In this document: positions 1 to 7,224 of the stretch, one piece after another
How the letters are laid out: each line of letters starts with the position of its first letter
How positions within the stretch are numbered: the stretch's first letter is position 1
Origin: Clostridia bacterium
GTDB taxonomy: Bacteria > Bacillota > Clostridia > Oscillospirales > Acutalibacteraceae
DNA length: 42,713 nucleotides
Assembly: GCA_017521925.1 (NCBI GenBank)
Contig: JAFXBG010000019.1
Coordinates: 1 to 42,713 of the forward strand
Direction of reading: 5' to 3'
Program-made: the position numbers and the translations under genes
Notes under the pieces: model-generated
Database searches by the model: none
Told to the model about the DNA's origin: nothing
What the model saw: only the letters and a program-made list of their open reading frames with translations

Positions 1-30
1 GCATCGCCATCGTTTAGTATAAAGCTTCAT

Positions 31-310
31 AAAAAAATCAGTCCTTGACAGATAAATTTCTGTCAAGGACGAATAAACTTATTATCCGCGGTGCCACCTT
101 GATTTACGGCAAGCCGTACACTTTAAGGAATACTTACATACTCCCGACAACTGACGTATGTCACACGTTGCAGAATACTCTGGGTAAATCCCATTTGACT
201 GCACCCTCAGCGGTCCATTTGACAACCTGTTTCTTATTCGGCTTTCAGCTACCCGAACTCTCTGTAAAGGCATAATTGCCGTTATCTCCGCGTCAACGGT
301 TTAAATATTA
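31..310 (-). promoter_or_regulatory. T-box riboswitch leader, probably tRNA-Trp responsive
   Basis: The minus strand carries the T-box signature AAGGUGGCACCGCGG at 100-86, followed by a terminator at 70-41 with a U-run at 37-31. UCAAGG (102-97), overlapping the T-box, can pair with CCUUGA of the terminator's 5' arm (68-63), giving the alternative antiterminator. Upstream are typical Stem I elements: AGAGAG, then an apical UUCGG/CCGAA stem whose loop contains GCUG. I fold GCGG against CCGC as the lower stem, which leaves an internal loop with AGAUAAC on one side and AAAUGGA on the other. The codon in that loop, followed by a purine, is UGG (217-215), which specifies Trp. The T-box UGGC expects a tRNA with discriminator base G, and tRNA-Trp fits. 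The regulated gene lies beyond the left edge and is probably trpS, a trp gene or a tryptophan transporter. The T-box call is firm; the Trp assignment is a hand fold. Confidence 0.92.
41..70 (-). terminator. Terminator of the T-box leader
   Basis: An 11-bp perfect stem (41-51 with 60-70) and an 8-nt loop are followed on the minus strand by seven Us (37-31). It is the conditional terminator that the T-box antiterminator competes with. Confidence 0.92.
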
Positions 311-316
311 TAATTT

Positions 317-345
317 ATATTACTACAACAACAAATCTTTGTCAA
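317..345 (-). promoter_or_regulatory. Promoter of the T-box transcript
   Basis: The minus strand shows TTGACA (345-340), a 17-bp spacer and TAATAT (322-317). Transcription would start near 310, just upstream of T-box Stem I. The promoter sits immediately downstream of the tex stop codon. Confidence 0.65.
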
Positions 346-356
346 CAAAAAGTTTC

Positions 357-2504
357 TTAAAAACCTTTCATAGTAAGAGAAATTCTCTGCTTTTTGGCGT
401 CTACGGCAATTACCTTAACCTTAACAATATCGCCTACCTTAAGGGCTTCAGAGGGGTGCTTGATAAACTTGTCGCTAATCTGGGATATATGAACTAAACC
501 GTCCTGATGCACACCAATATCAACAAATGCACCGAAATCTATTACATTACGTACTGTACCTGTAAGCTCCATACCCTCTTTAAGGTCGTCAATACCCATA
601 ACGTCGGTTCGAAGCTGAGGCTGAGGTAAGCTTTCTCGGGGGTCACGGCCGGGCTGAGTAAGCTCGTCGAGTATATCCTCAAGGGTAGGCACACCGATAC
701 CCAGGCTCTCGGCAATTTCATTTTTATTCACTGCCTTTTCCTTAATGCCCTTTATACCGCCGTTTTCAATATCCTTGGAGGTAAAACCAAGAAGCTTTAA
801 AAGTTCCTTGGCGGCTTTGTAGCTTTCGGGATGAACTGCAGTATTATCCAGTGCTTCTTTGCTGTCGGCAACACGTAAGAAGCCTGCACACTGCTCAAAG
901 GCTTTGGGGCCAAGTTTGGGCACCTTTTTAAGCTCACTTCTGCTCTTGAATTTGCCGTTTTCCTCGCGGTAAGCAACGATATTTTTGCAAACTGTACCGT
1001 TTAAACCTGCAATTCGGGAAAGAAGTGCAGGAGAAGCTGTGTTAAGGTCGGCACCAACACTGTTTACACAGTCCTCAACAACACCGTCAAGGGTTTCGCC
1101 AAGGCGTTTCTGGGGCATATCGTGCTGATACTGACCGATACCTATGGACTTGGGGTCGATTTTAACAAGCTCGGCAAGGGGGTCCTGAAGCCTTCTTGCA
1201 ATTGATACCGCACTTCTTAAAGTAAGGTCAAGCTCAGGAAGCTCGTCAGCCGCAAGCTTTGATGCCGAATAAATAGAAGCTCCTGCTTCGTTTACCATCA
1301 TATATGCAAGATCTGCCTTATTAAGCTCGCCGATAACCTCGGCGGCAAAAATCTCAGTTTCCTTACTTGCAGTACCATTGCCGATAGAAAGCACTGTTGC
1401 GTCGTGCTTTAAGATTAAAGCCTTTAATTTTTCTTTGCTTTCCTTAATTTTTGATTCGCTGTGAGTGGGGTAAATTACGGTAGTATCAAGAACTCTGCCT
1501 GTGCCGTCAACAACTGCAACCTTGCAGCCTGTGCGGTAACCGGGGTCAAGACCGACAACCACCCTGTCCTTTACAGGAGGCTGCATCAGAAGCTGATGCA
1601 GATTTGTGCCAAACAGCTTCATTGCCGCAACATCGGCATTTTCTGTAAGGGTAGCCCTTACCTCTCGCTCGATTGAAGGCAAAAGTAGCCTTGTGTAAGC
1701 ATCCTCACACGCTGTCATTACAGCTTCGCTGCTGGGAGAGTCGCCCTTAACCATAAGCTTTTTAATCATATTAAGAGGTCTGTCAGAGTCCATCTCAACG
1801 CTTACCTTAAGGAATTTTTCCCTCTCGCCTCTGTTTACGGCAAGCACACGGTGACCGCTTATTTTCTTAACGGCTTCAGAAAATTTATAGTAACCTGTAT
1901 AAACAGAATCAGCCTCTTCGTCTACAGCCTCGCTTACCACTGTACCGTTTAACCACATAAGATTGAAAAGTCGCTTTCTGATATCTGCATTGTCAGAGCA
2001 GATTTCAGCGATGATATCAAGGGCACCCTGCAAGGCATCCTCGGCGGTTTCAACACCCTTTTCTGCATCTACATAAGCCTCTGCCAATTCTATGGGCAAA
2101 GACTTTTCGTCTTCCTGATTCAATATGTACTCGGCTAAAGGCTCCAGACCCTTTTCCTTAGCAACTGATGCTCTGGTCTTTCTCTTGGGTCTGAAGGGTC
2201 TGTAAATATTTTCCAAATCCGCCATAGTTTCTGCCTTTTCTATGGCGGCAGTAATATCTTCTGTTAATTTCCCCTGAGCATCAATAAGCTCAGAAATTTC
2301 TTTTGCTCTTGCCTCGAAATTTCTGAGGTAATCAAGACGCTCTGAAACCTCTCGGATAAGCTGGTCATCCATAGAGCCGTGAAGCTCCTTACGGTAACGG
2401 GCAATAAAGGGAATTGTGTTGCCCTCGTCAAGAAGGGTGATAATATTCCCTGCATATTCAGGCTTAATGTTAAATTCCTGTGATAATTTTGCGATAAAAT
2501 CCAT
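357..2504 (-). CDS. tex: Tex/YhgF family S1 RNA-binding protein
   Basis: This is a full-length Tex protein (715 aa; family members are usually 700-780). The N-terminal helical region opens with an HTH-like segment ending at the sequence IPFIARYRKE. The central YqgF/RuvX-like nuclease-fold domain contains VVGLDPGYRTGCKVAVVD at about residues 320-340. Helix-hairpin-helix repeats follow (around LNTASPALLSRIAGLNGTVC and SRSELKKVPKLGPKAF). A C-terminal S1 domain (about 640-712) carries GMELTGTVRNVIDFGAFVDIG. Tex proteins bind nucleic acid and are linked to transcription and RNA processing; the exact substrate is unsettled. The start is supported by AAAGGAA about 8 nt before the ATG. It has its own promoter right after the terminator of the upstream ATP-grasp gene, so it is probably monocistronic. 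Confidence 0.96.
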   Translation of the reverse strand: MDFIAKLSQEFNIKPEYAGNIITLLDEGNTIPFIARYRKELHGSMDDQLIREVSERLDYLRNFEARAKEISELIDAQGKLTEDITAAIEKAETMADLENIYRPFRPKRKTRASVAKEKGLEPLAEYILNQEDEKSLPIELAEAYVDAEKGVETAEDALQGALDIIAEICSDNADIRKRLFNLMWLNGTVVSEAVDEEADSVYTGYYKFSEAVKKISGHRVLAVNRGEREKFLKVSVEMDSDRPLNMIKKLMVKGDSPSSEAVMTACEDAYTRLLLPSIEREVRATLTENADVAAMKLFGTNLHQLLMQPPVKDRVVVGLDPGYRTGCKVAVVDGTGRVLDTTVIYPTHSESKIKESKEKLKALILKHDATVLSIGNGTASKETEIFAAEVIGELNKADLAYMMVNEAGASIYSASKLAADELPELDLTLRSAVSIARRLQDPLAELVKIDPKSIGIGQYQHDMPQKRLGETLDGVVEDCVNSVGADLNTASPALLSRIAGLNGTVCKNIVAYREENGKFKSRSELKKVPKLGPKAFEQCAGFLRVADSKEALDNTAVHPESYKAAKELLKLLGFTSKDIENGGIKGIKEKAVNKNEIAESLGIGVPTLEDILDELTQPGRDPRESLPQPQLRTDVMGIDDLKEGMELTGTVRNVIDFGAFVDIGVHQDGLVHISQISDKFIKHPSEALKVGDIVKVKVIAVDAKKQRISLTMKGF

Positions 2505-2543
2505 AATAAAAGTTCCTTTTCAACTGATTTGCATAACAGGGTT

Positions 2544-2572
2544 ATTATACCATATCCCATATTTATTTACAA
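2544..2572 (-). promoter_or_regulatory. tex promoter
   Basis: TTGTAA (2572-2567), a 17-bp spacer and TATAAT (2549-2544) lie on the minus strand. The -35 abuts the U-run of the preceding terminator, so one unit ends and the next begins within about 10 bp. Confidence 0.75.
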
Positions 2573-2609
2573 CAAAAAACTGCTGTCCGACATCAATCAA
2601 ACAGCAGTT
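2572..2609 (-). terminator. Terminator after the ATP-grasp gene
   Basis: The stem AACTGCTGT/ACAGCAGTT (2578-2586 with 2601-2609) is followed on the minus strand by a T-run. It ends the ATP-grasp transcript a few bases after its stop codon. Confidence 0.88.
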
Positions 2610-2613
2610 AATA

Positions 2614-3618
2614 TTAGTTTTTCTCGGCAAATTCAAAAGCAGACTTCAATCCCTCACCTGAGTCGTGAAAGCGGTGATTCTGAGGCATATCGTAACCGGG
2701 CAGGTTGTTACCCTCTACCAGCACAGGGCCCTCAGGGGTAATTGCCACATCCCAACCGACATAACGCATACGCTTTTCTACCTTTGCGGCTTTCTTACAA
2801 AGTTCAATGGCTTCTTTAAAATAAGGCACCTTAAAGCCAATAAACTTAAAACCGCTGTGAGGATGCTCGGTATAATAAGAAACGGTTTTATCACAGAAAG
2901 CAGGGTGGGTAATTTCACCTTCTTTTGAAAGTAGAGTATACATACCGCCGCTTGTAACGTTGTCAACGTCGTTCTTACCGCTGCCTACACGGATAAGGGC
3001 ATATACAAAGTTTGCATTACCCTTGTCGCTGAGCAAAGTAACAATTCGGATTGTGTTAACACAGCGGTCACAAAGCTTGTTCATATCATCGTGCTGAACA
3101 ATAGCCTCCTCAGCAAGGAACAGCTTTTTGGATAAAAGTTCACTGTACACATCTTTAAGATTTTTGCCTTCAAGAGAAACCTTCATAACACCCAGACCGC
3201 CGAACGACTCAGGCTCCTTGGCAAAGAAGCAAGCCTTGCCCTGACAAAACTTTTCGAAAGCCTCAAAGCCTTCGTTTAGGTCAACAAAATCTCTTTTAAG
3301 ATAATCCTTAAATGTGCGATTAAATTTCAGCTTGTCCGTAAATGTAGGATTAGCCTCAGGGTTATTTAGCCTTCTGGCTAAGTTAAGGTTATCGTCCATT
3401 GTCATAAAAGTTCTGCGTTTGTCCTTTTTGATAAAGGCAAAACCAAAGGTCATATAATCAAGGTAGCCAATACCGTATCTGAACATACAAAAAACCATAC
3501 TGAAGAAAAGCCACACACGGTTTTTGCCCGAATCCTTGTGGACTATATTAAGATTTCTGAAAAAACGCTTGAAGCTGCCTGAGGCAACACGTCTGAAAAA
3601 AGTAGATATTTTTCTCAT
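2614..3618 (-). CDS. Sugar-transfer-associated ATP-grasp protein
   Basis: The 334-aa protein resembles the ATP-grasp family found near polysaccharide and sugar-transfer genes (ATPgrasp_ST type). Residues 1-60 are basic and hydrophobic (VWLFFSMVFCMFRYGIGYLDY) and may associate with the membrane. The ATP-grasp core runs from about 95 to the end: a glycine-rich segment FFAKEPESFGGLGVMK, then EEAIVQHDDM, then NTIRIVTLL. The C-terminal magnesium/ATP-binding strand is VGWDVAITPEGPVLVEGNN, in which the D, E and N are the expected ligands. The substrate is unknown; ATP-grasp enzymes join a carboxylate to an amine or thiol. GAGGAA precedes the ATG. The gene is divergent from the LytTR two-component pair, with candidate LytTR boxes between them, so it may be a target of that system. 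Confidence 0.85.
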   Translation of the reverse strand: MRKISTFFRRVASGSFKRFFRNLNIVHKDSGKNRVWLFFSMVFCMFRYGIGYLDYMTFGFAFIKKDKRRTFMTMDDNLNLARRLNNPEANPTFTDKLKFNRTFKDYLKRDFVDLNEGFEAFEKFCQGKACFFAKEPESFGGLGVMKVSLEGKNLKDVYSELLSKKLFLAEEAIVQHDDMNKLCDRCVNTIRIVTLLSDKGNANFVYALIRVGSGKNDVDNVTSGGMYTLLSKEGEITHPAFCDKTVSYYTEHPHSGFKFIGFKVPYFKEAIELCKKAAKVEKRMRYVGWDVAITPEGPVLVEGNNLPGYDMPQNHRFHDSGEGLKSAFEFAEKN

Positions 3619-3657
3619 TATAAATTCCTCTTTTTCTGAATACCTGAATCTTTGATT

Positions 3658-3685
3658 ATTATAGCATTTATACAGGAAAAAGCAA
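3658..3685 (-). promoter_or_regulatory. Promoter of the ATP-grasp gene
   Basis: TTGCTT (3685-3680), a 16-bp spacer and TATAAT (3663-3658) lie on the minus strand. The direct repeats at 3698-3725 begin 12 bp upstream of this -35. Confidence 0.6.
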
Positions 3686-3697
3686 GTATACCCAAAC

Positions 3698-3725
3698 TCA
3701 GGGATAAAAAGACCGTTTCAGGGAC
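3698..3725. promoter_or_regulatory. Direct repeat TCAGGGA x2, candidate LytTR operator
   Basis: TCAGGGAT starts at 3698 and TCAGGGAC at 3718, exactly 20 bp apart, roughly two helical turns. LytTR-domain regulators typically bind pairs of short direct repeats spaced about two turns apart. The pair sits about 30 bp upstream of the TATAAT used by the two-component operon, and next to the -35 of the divergent ATP-grasp gene. The assignment to this regulator is an inference. Confidence 0.5.
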
Positions 3726-3756
3726 AAACAGGTGTGGCTACCCCAAAAAATTATTG

Positions 3757-3762
3757 TATAAT
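3757..3762 (+). promoter_or_regulatory. -10 element of the two-component operon promoter
   Basis: A perfect TATAAT lies 82 bp before the start codon. The position 17 bp upstream (GTGGCT) is a poor -35. That is what an activator-dependent promoter looks like, with the TCAGGGA repeats in the usual activator position. A second TATAAT at 3815-3820 also lacks a convincing -35. Confidence 0.5.
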
Positions 3763-3843
3763 AAATATCGCAAGCTTAGTATTGAACACCTGATAGCTTT
3801 TATGTTATATTATATATAATACATTTAATAAAGGGTGTTATAT

Positions 3844-4569
3844 ATGAAAGTCGCCATTGTTGATGATATCAAAGATTATCGTGAAAGTGCAGGCAAAGCT
3901 GTATTTGAGTGGGCAAAAGACCGTAAAGAGGTTGTAACTATAAAAGGCTACAAAAGCGGAGAAAGCTTTTTAGCTGCTTTGACCGCTGAAAGCTTTGATA
4001 TCGTATTAATGGATATATATATGGACGGTCTTACAGGTATTGAGGCCGCCACAAAGCTCAGAGAAATAAGCCTTGACACCATACTTATTTTTATGACCAC
4101 CAGTGTGGACCATATGGCAGAGGCTTTCCCCTGCAGGGCTTTTGACTATATTATGAAACCCGTAGATACCTTAAGACTTTACAAAGCTTTGGATGAGGCT
4201 GTAAAAGTATTACCCGAAAATCAGCCCTACATCACCATAAGCGTTGAAAAGCAGGATATTAACATACTTGTGTCTGACATTATGTACGTTCTGTCAGACC
4301 TTAACTACTGCCTTGTTTACACCAAACAGGGTGAGTACCGCACACGTTCACAGTTCAGCAAATTTATGGAAAACTTAAGTGAGTTTCCTCAGTTTTACGT
4401 TATTAACCGAGGTGTAGCCGTAAATCTTGACAACGTACTTGATATAAAAGGCTCAGACTGCGAGCTTGCTGACAAAACTATTCTTCCTGTAAGCAAAAAG
4501 AAAAAACTCAGTGCCGAACAAGCACTGGTTGACCGACGCTTTCAGGTAAGAAGAAAGACAGGCAATTAA
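3844..4569 (+). CDS. LytTR-family response regulator
   Basis: The 241-aa protein has a receiver domain (about 1-120) and a LytTR DNA-binding domain (about 135-235). The receiver domain shows acidic residues D7/D8, phospho-acceptor D57 in VLMDIYMDG, a conserved T in MTTS, and K in YIMKPVD. This matches AgrA/VirR/LytR-type regulators, which bind direct repeats upstream of targets. I chose the ATG at 3844 because AAAGGG (3830-3835) lies 8 nt upstream; an in-frame GTG at 3835 overlaps that ribosome binding site. The stop codon is directly followed by the kinase ATG at 4570, so the two proteins are co-translated. Confidence 0.94.
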   Translation: MKVAIVDDIKDYRESAGKAVFEWAKDRKEVVTIKGYKSGESFLAALTAESFDIVLMDIYMDGLTGIEAATKLREISLDTILIFMTTSVDHMAEAFPCRAFDYIMKPVDTLRLYKALDEAVKVLPENQPYITISVEKQDINILVSDIMYVLSDLNYCLVYTKQGEYRTRSQFSKFMENLSEFPQFYVINRGVAVNLDNVLDIKGSDCELADKTILPVSKKKKLSAEQALVDRRFQVRRKTGN

Positions 4570-5895
4570 ATGAACATTAATGAAATTCTGTTATCTGTTA
4601 TCGAAATAGTGGCAATAGTCCCTATAGGACTTATATGTCTGCTGATTTTTGACAAGGATTCTATTATCCCCAGACCTCAGTCAATATTTATTTACACAGG
4701 GGTTTTTACGCTGTTGGCATGTATAGGAGGATATCTGAGAACCATATTTGAACTTAATATAAATCTGGTTATCCTTTCTGTATTTTTCCCCATGGTAATA
4801 TATATAATACTTACGGTAAAAGTCAATAAATTCAAAATACTGTATGTATTCGCTTCCTGTGGGGCAATTTCATCATCAATAAGGCTTTACAGTTATTTTT
4901 TGGAAACACAAACAAACAGCAACCACACTTTCCGCGATACTCAGCATTGGGGACTTTTGCTTAAATGGATTCTGATTATTATAGCAGTAATTTTCTTTGC
5001 TTTATCAGTAAAAAAAATCCGTTGGCTTATGTACGAAAGCAGCCTTGACAACCTGTGGAAGTTTCTGTGGCTTATTCCGGTAGCCCAGGACACTGCCAAT
5101 ATGATGACCATTCCGCACGATTACTCCTTGATGCAAATGGGCAGAGTAGCACAGATTTATGTTACCGTTGTCACAGCTCTTACATTAATGGAAGTTGTTT
5201 TTCAGGTAATGATATATGTTATTGCAAAAACAATCACAGAAAAAACCAAACTTGACAAACAGGCTCAGATGCTTTCTATACAGGCATCCCAGTACGAAGG
5301 TCTTCAAAGACATATTGAGGCAACATCAAAACTCAGACACGATTTCAAACACACGGTGCGTACTGCAGCCTCCCTTGCTCAGGAAGGTAAAAACGACGAA
5401 CTTATAAAGCTTCTTTCAGATTACGGTGTAGTAACCGAAAGCACCGACAAACGCAGTGTTTTTACCAAAAACAGCACCTTAAATGCCCTTATCTGCTACT
5501 ATTATGAGCAGGCTTTAAGCAAAAATATTTTCTGCAACTGGAAGGTAAGCCTTCCCGAAAAATTAGGTGTTGAGGATATAGACCTTTTCGGTATAATTGG
5601 CAACCTTCTTGAAAACGCAATTCACGCATCTGAAAACGAACATCCTGAAAACCGCTACATAAACCTCAAGGCAGATGTTGAGGATAACGGCGATATTTAC
5701 ATAGTAACCACTAATGGTTTTTCAGGCAAAATCCAAAAAGACCACGACAAATATCTGTCAACAAAAAAAGACGGGTCGGGAATTGGAATTGAGTCAATAA
5801 AGTCCACCGTAAAACGCTACAACGGTATTGCAAGCTTTTACAATGACCCCAAAACATTTTATGCAGATATTATGCTTAAACAAAATCCGCAATAA
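4570..5895 (+). CDS. GHKL sensor histidine kinase (AgrC-like)
   Basis: The 441-aa kinase has about six N-terminal membrane segments (up to about residue 220), a linker helix, and a C-terminal ATPase of the HATPase_c_5 type. The phospho-acceptor region is SKLRHDFKH, with H257 as the likely phosphorylated histidine. The N-box is NLLENAIHAS and the G-box is GSGIGIESIKST. This architecture is shared with AgrC, VirS and other peptide-sensing kinases paired with LytTR regulators. No agrB/agrD-type peptide gene is seen nearby, so the signal is unknown. The gene ends 22 bp before a strong terminator. Confidence 0.92.
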   Translation: MNINEILLSVIEIVAIVPIGLICLLIFDKDSIIPRPQSIFIYTGVFTLLACIGGYLRTIFELNINLVILSVFFPMVIYIILTVKVNKFKILYVFASCGAISSSIRLYSYFLETQTNSNHTFRDTQHWGLLLKWILIIIAVIFFALSVKKIRWLMYESSLDNLWKFLWLIPVAQDTANMMTIPHDYSLMQMGRVAQIYVTVVTALTLMEVVFQVMIYVIAKTITEKTKLDKQAQMLSIQASQYEGLQRHIEATSKLRHDFKHTVRTAASLAQEGKNDELIKLLSDYGVVTESTDKRSVFTKNSTLNALICYYYEQALSKNIFCNWKVSLPEKLGVEDIDLFGIIGNLLENAIHASENEHPENRYINLKADVEDNGDIYIVTTNGFSGKIQKDHDKYLSTKKDGSGIGIESIKSTVKRYNGIASFYNDPKTFYADIMLKQNPQ

Positions 5896-5908
5896 CTCTT
5901 ATTTCTCC

Positions 5909-5937
5909 TTGACTTTAACCTTTCTATGAAGTACCAT
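5909..5937 (+). promoter_or_regulatory. Possible promoter inside the kinase terminator
   Basis: TTGACT (5909-5914), a 17-bp spacer and TACCAT (5932-5937). The predicted start near 5944 falls in the 3' arm of the terminator hairpin, so its RNA could not form that terminator. This would explain how the AI-2E gene is expressed although the terminator lies directly before its ribosome binding site. The -10 is weak. Confidence 0.3.
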
Positions 5938-5966
5938 TACTTCATAGGAAGGTTTTTTATTTTTTT
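5917..5966 (+). terminator. Terminator of the two-component operon
   Basis: A 17-bp stem with one internal mismatch (5917-5933 with 5938-5954) and a 4-nt loop is followed by a T-rich run to 5966. The next ribosome binding site, AAGGAG, begins immediately after the T-run. Confidence 0.93.
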
Positions 5967-5979
5967 AAGGAGTGTGTAT

Positions 5980-7179
5980 ATGAATAATAAAAAAGAAAAA
6001 GCAAAACTTATTTTAAAACAGTACTCCAAATGGATTATCGGCATAGGAGCTATACTGATACTTCTGTTTCTTGGAGTTGCTAATCTGAGCTCTGTTACAG
6101 ATGCATTAAAGTGGTTTGCGGGACTTTTTACTCCCCTTACCATTGGCTTCTTTGTTGCTCTTATCCTGAATGTGCCTATGAGATTTTTTGAATCTCACCT
6201 GTGGCCAAAAACGAAAAAGAAATTTCCAAATAAGCTCAGGCGTCCAACGGCTTTTATTTTAAGCCTTGTGCTTATCTTAGGCATACTGACAGGTGTAATG
6301 CTTCTGGTTGTACCTGAAGTTGCAGGTGCAATCAGACTTGTGGCACAGCATACCATGAACATAGTAAACGAGCTTGCTCAGCTTAAGAAGGCTGAAGACC
6401 TTGAAGCTCTGCCGTTTGGCCATATTTTGTCCCGAATCAACTGGGGCGAAATTGCCGACAATGTAGAAAAATGGGTAAAACAGCAGAGCTCGACCATTGT
6501 AAACGGTGCTATGGACACAGTTGTTTCGCTGGTAGGCGGAATTATTGACTTTGCCTTTGCAATTATCTTTTCTATTTACATTCTGTTCAGCAAAGAAACT
6601 CTTAAGCTTCAGGCCAAGCGTCTTGTGCGTGCATGGCTTCCCGAAAAAAGCGGAAACTACCTTGTTCACGCAACCTCTGTTGCAAATGTTAACTTCCGCA
6701 ATTTTGTAGCAGGTCAGACCATTGAGGCTTTTATATTGGGTTCTCTGTGTGCTTTGGGTATGTTCATTCTGCGTATCCCCTATGCACCTATGGTTGGCGC
6801 ACTGGTTGGTGTTTGTGCTCTTATTCCCGTTGTGGGTGCATTTATTGCAGGCGGTGTGGGTGCGTTTATGATATGCACCGAATCCCCTGTAAAAGCAGTT
6901 GTGTTTGTTATTTTCCTTATAGTTTTACAACAGCTTGAGGGAAATCTTATTTACCCCAAGGTGGTAGGAAGCCAGGTAAAACTGCCCGCTATATGGGTGC
7001 TTGCGGCTGTTACCGTAGGTGGCGCATTGGCGGGACCTCTGGGTATTCTTTTAGGTATTCCCATTGCTTCTACCGCTTATGTGCTTGTACGCGAAGCAAC
7101 CGAAAAACGCGAACAAAAGCAGGGTATTGCAAAAGCAGCTGAAAATCCCCGGGAAGAAATCAAAAACGAAGAAAAATAA
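5980..7179 (+). CDS. AI-2E family transporter (TqsA/YdiK/PerM-like membrane protein)
   Basis: The 399-aa protein has the AI-2E exporter family pattern: two N-terminal membrane helices (WIIGIGAILILLFLGVANL; FAGLFTPLTIGFFVALILN), a third near residue 80, a soluble middle segment (about 110-180), and a C-terminal bundle. The bundle includes LGSLCALGMFILRIPYAPMV, ALIPVVGAFIAGGVGAFMI and the family motif QLEGNLIYPKVVG. Members export diverse small molecules or act as antiporters; autoinducer-2 transport should not be assumed. The start at 5980 is preceded by AAGGAG (spacing about 7); an upstream in-frame ATG at 5926 lies inside the terminator hairpin and is rejected. The charged C-terminal tail is rich in K and E. 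Confidence 0.88.
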   Translation: MNNKKEKAKLILKQYSKWIIGIGAILILLFLGVANLSSVTDALKWFAGLFTPLTIGFFVALILNVPMRFFESHLWPKTKKKFPNKLRRPTAFILSLVLILGILTGVMLLVVPEVAGAIRLVAQHTMNIVNELAQLKKAEDLEALPFGHILSRINWGEIADNVEKWVKQQSSTIVNGAMDTVVSLVGGIIDFAFAIIFSIYILFSKETLKLQAKRLVRAWLPEKSGNYLVHATSVANVNFRNFVAGQTIEAFILGSLCALGMFILRIPYAPMVGALVGVCALIPVVGAFIAGGVGAFMICTESPVKAVVFVIFLIVLQQLEGNLIYPKVVGSQVKLPAIWVLAAVTVGGALAGPLGILLGIPIASTAYVLVREATEKREQKQGIAKAAENPREEIKNEEK

Positions 7180-7182
7180 GTA

Positions 7183-7214
7183 AAAGCAGGTTCACTTTAA
7201 AGTGAACCTGCTTT
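7183..7214. terminator. Bidirectional terminator
   Basis: This is a perfect 32-bp palindrome (AAAGCAGGTTCACTTT and its complement) with T-rich sequence on both sides. It separates the convergent AI-2E gene and the secreted cohesin-like gene and can serve both. Confidence 0.93.
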
Positions 7215-7224
7215 ATTATTAATA

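Noticed and set aside
1-30. Possible start of the T-box-controlled gene (ATG at 30, ten codons to the edge)
   Set aside because: The ATG directly follows the terminator U-run with only a sequestered AAGGA upstream. Ten residues give no family match; the real start may lie beyond the edge.
45-275. Open frames on both strands inside the T-box leader
   Set aside because: They cover the structured RNA leader, have no ribosome binding site and show no recognisable protein pattern.
3698-3725. CRISPR-like repeat
   Set aside because: Only two 7-bp units with 20-bp periodicity between divergent promoters; no spacers, array or cas genes.
3815-3820. Second TATAAT upstream of the LytTR regulator as the main promoter
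   Set aside because: No acceptable -35 at 16-18 bp; the TATAAT at 3757 with upstream repeats explains the region better.
5926-5979. N-terminal extension of the AI-2E protein
   Set aside because: These codons lie inside the terminator hairpin and before the AAGGAG ribosome binding site.
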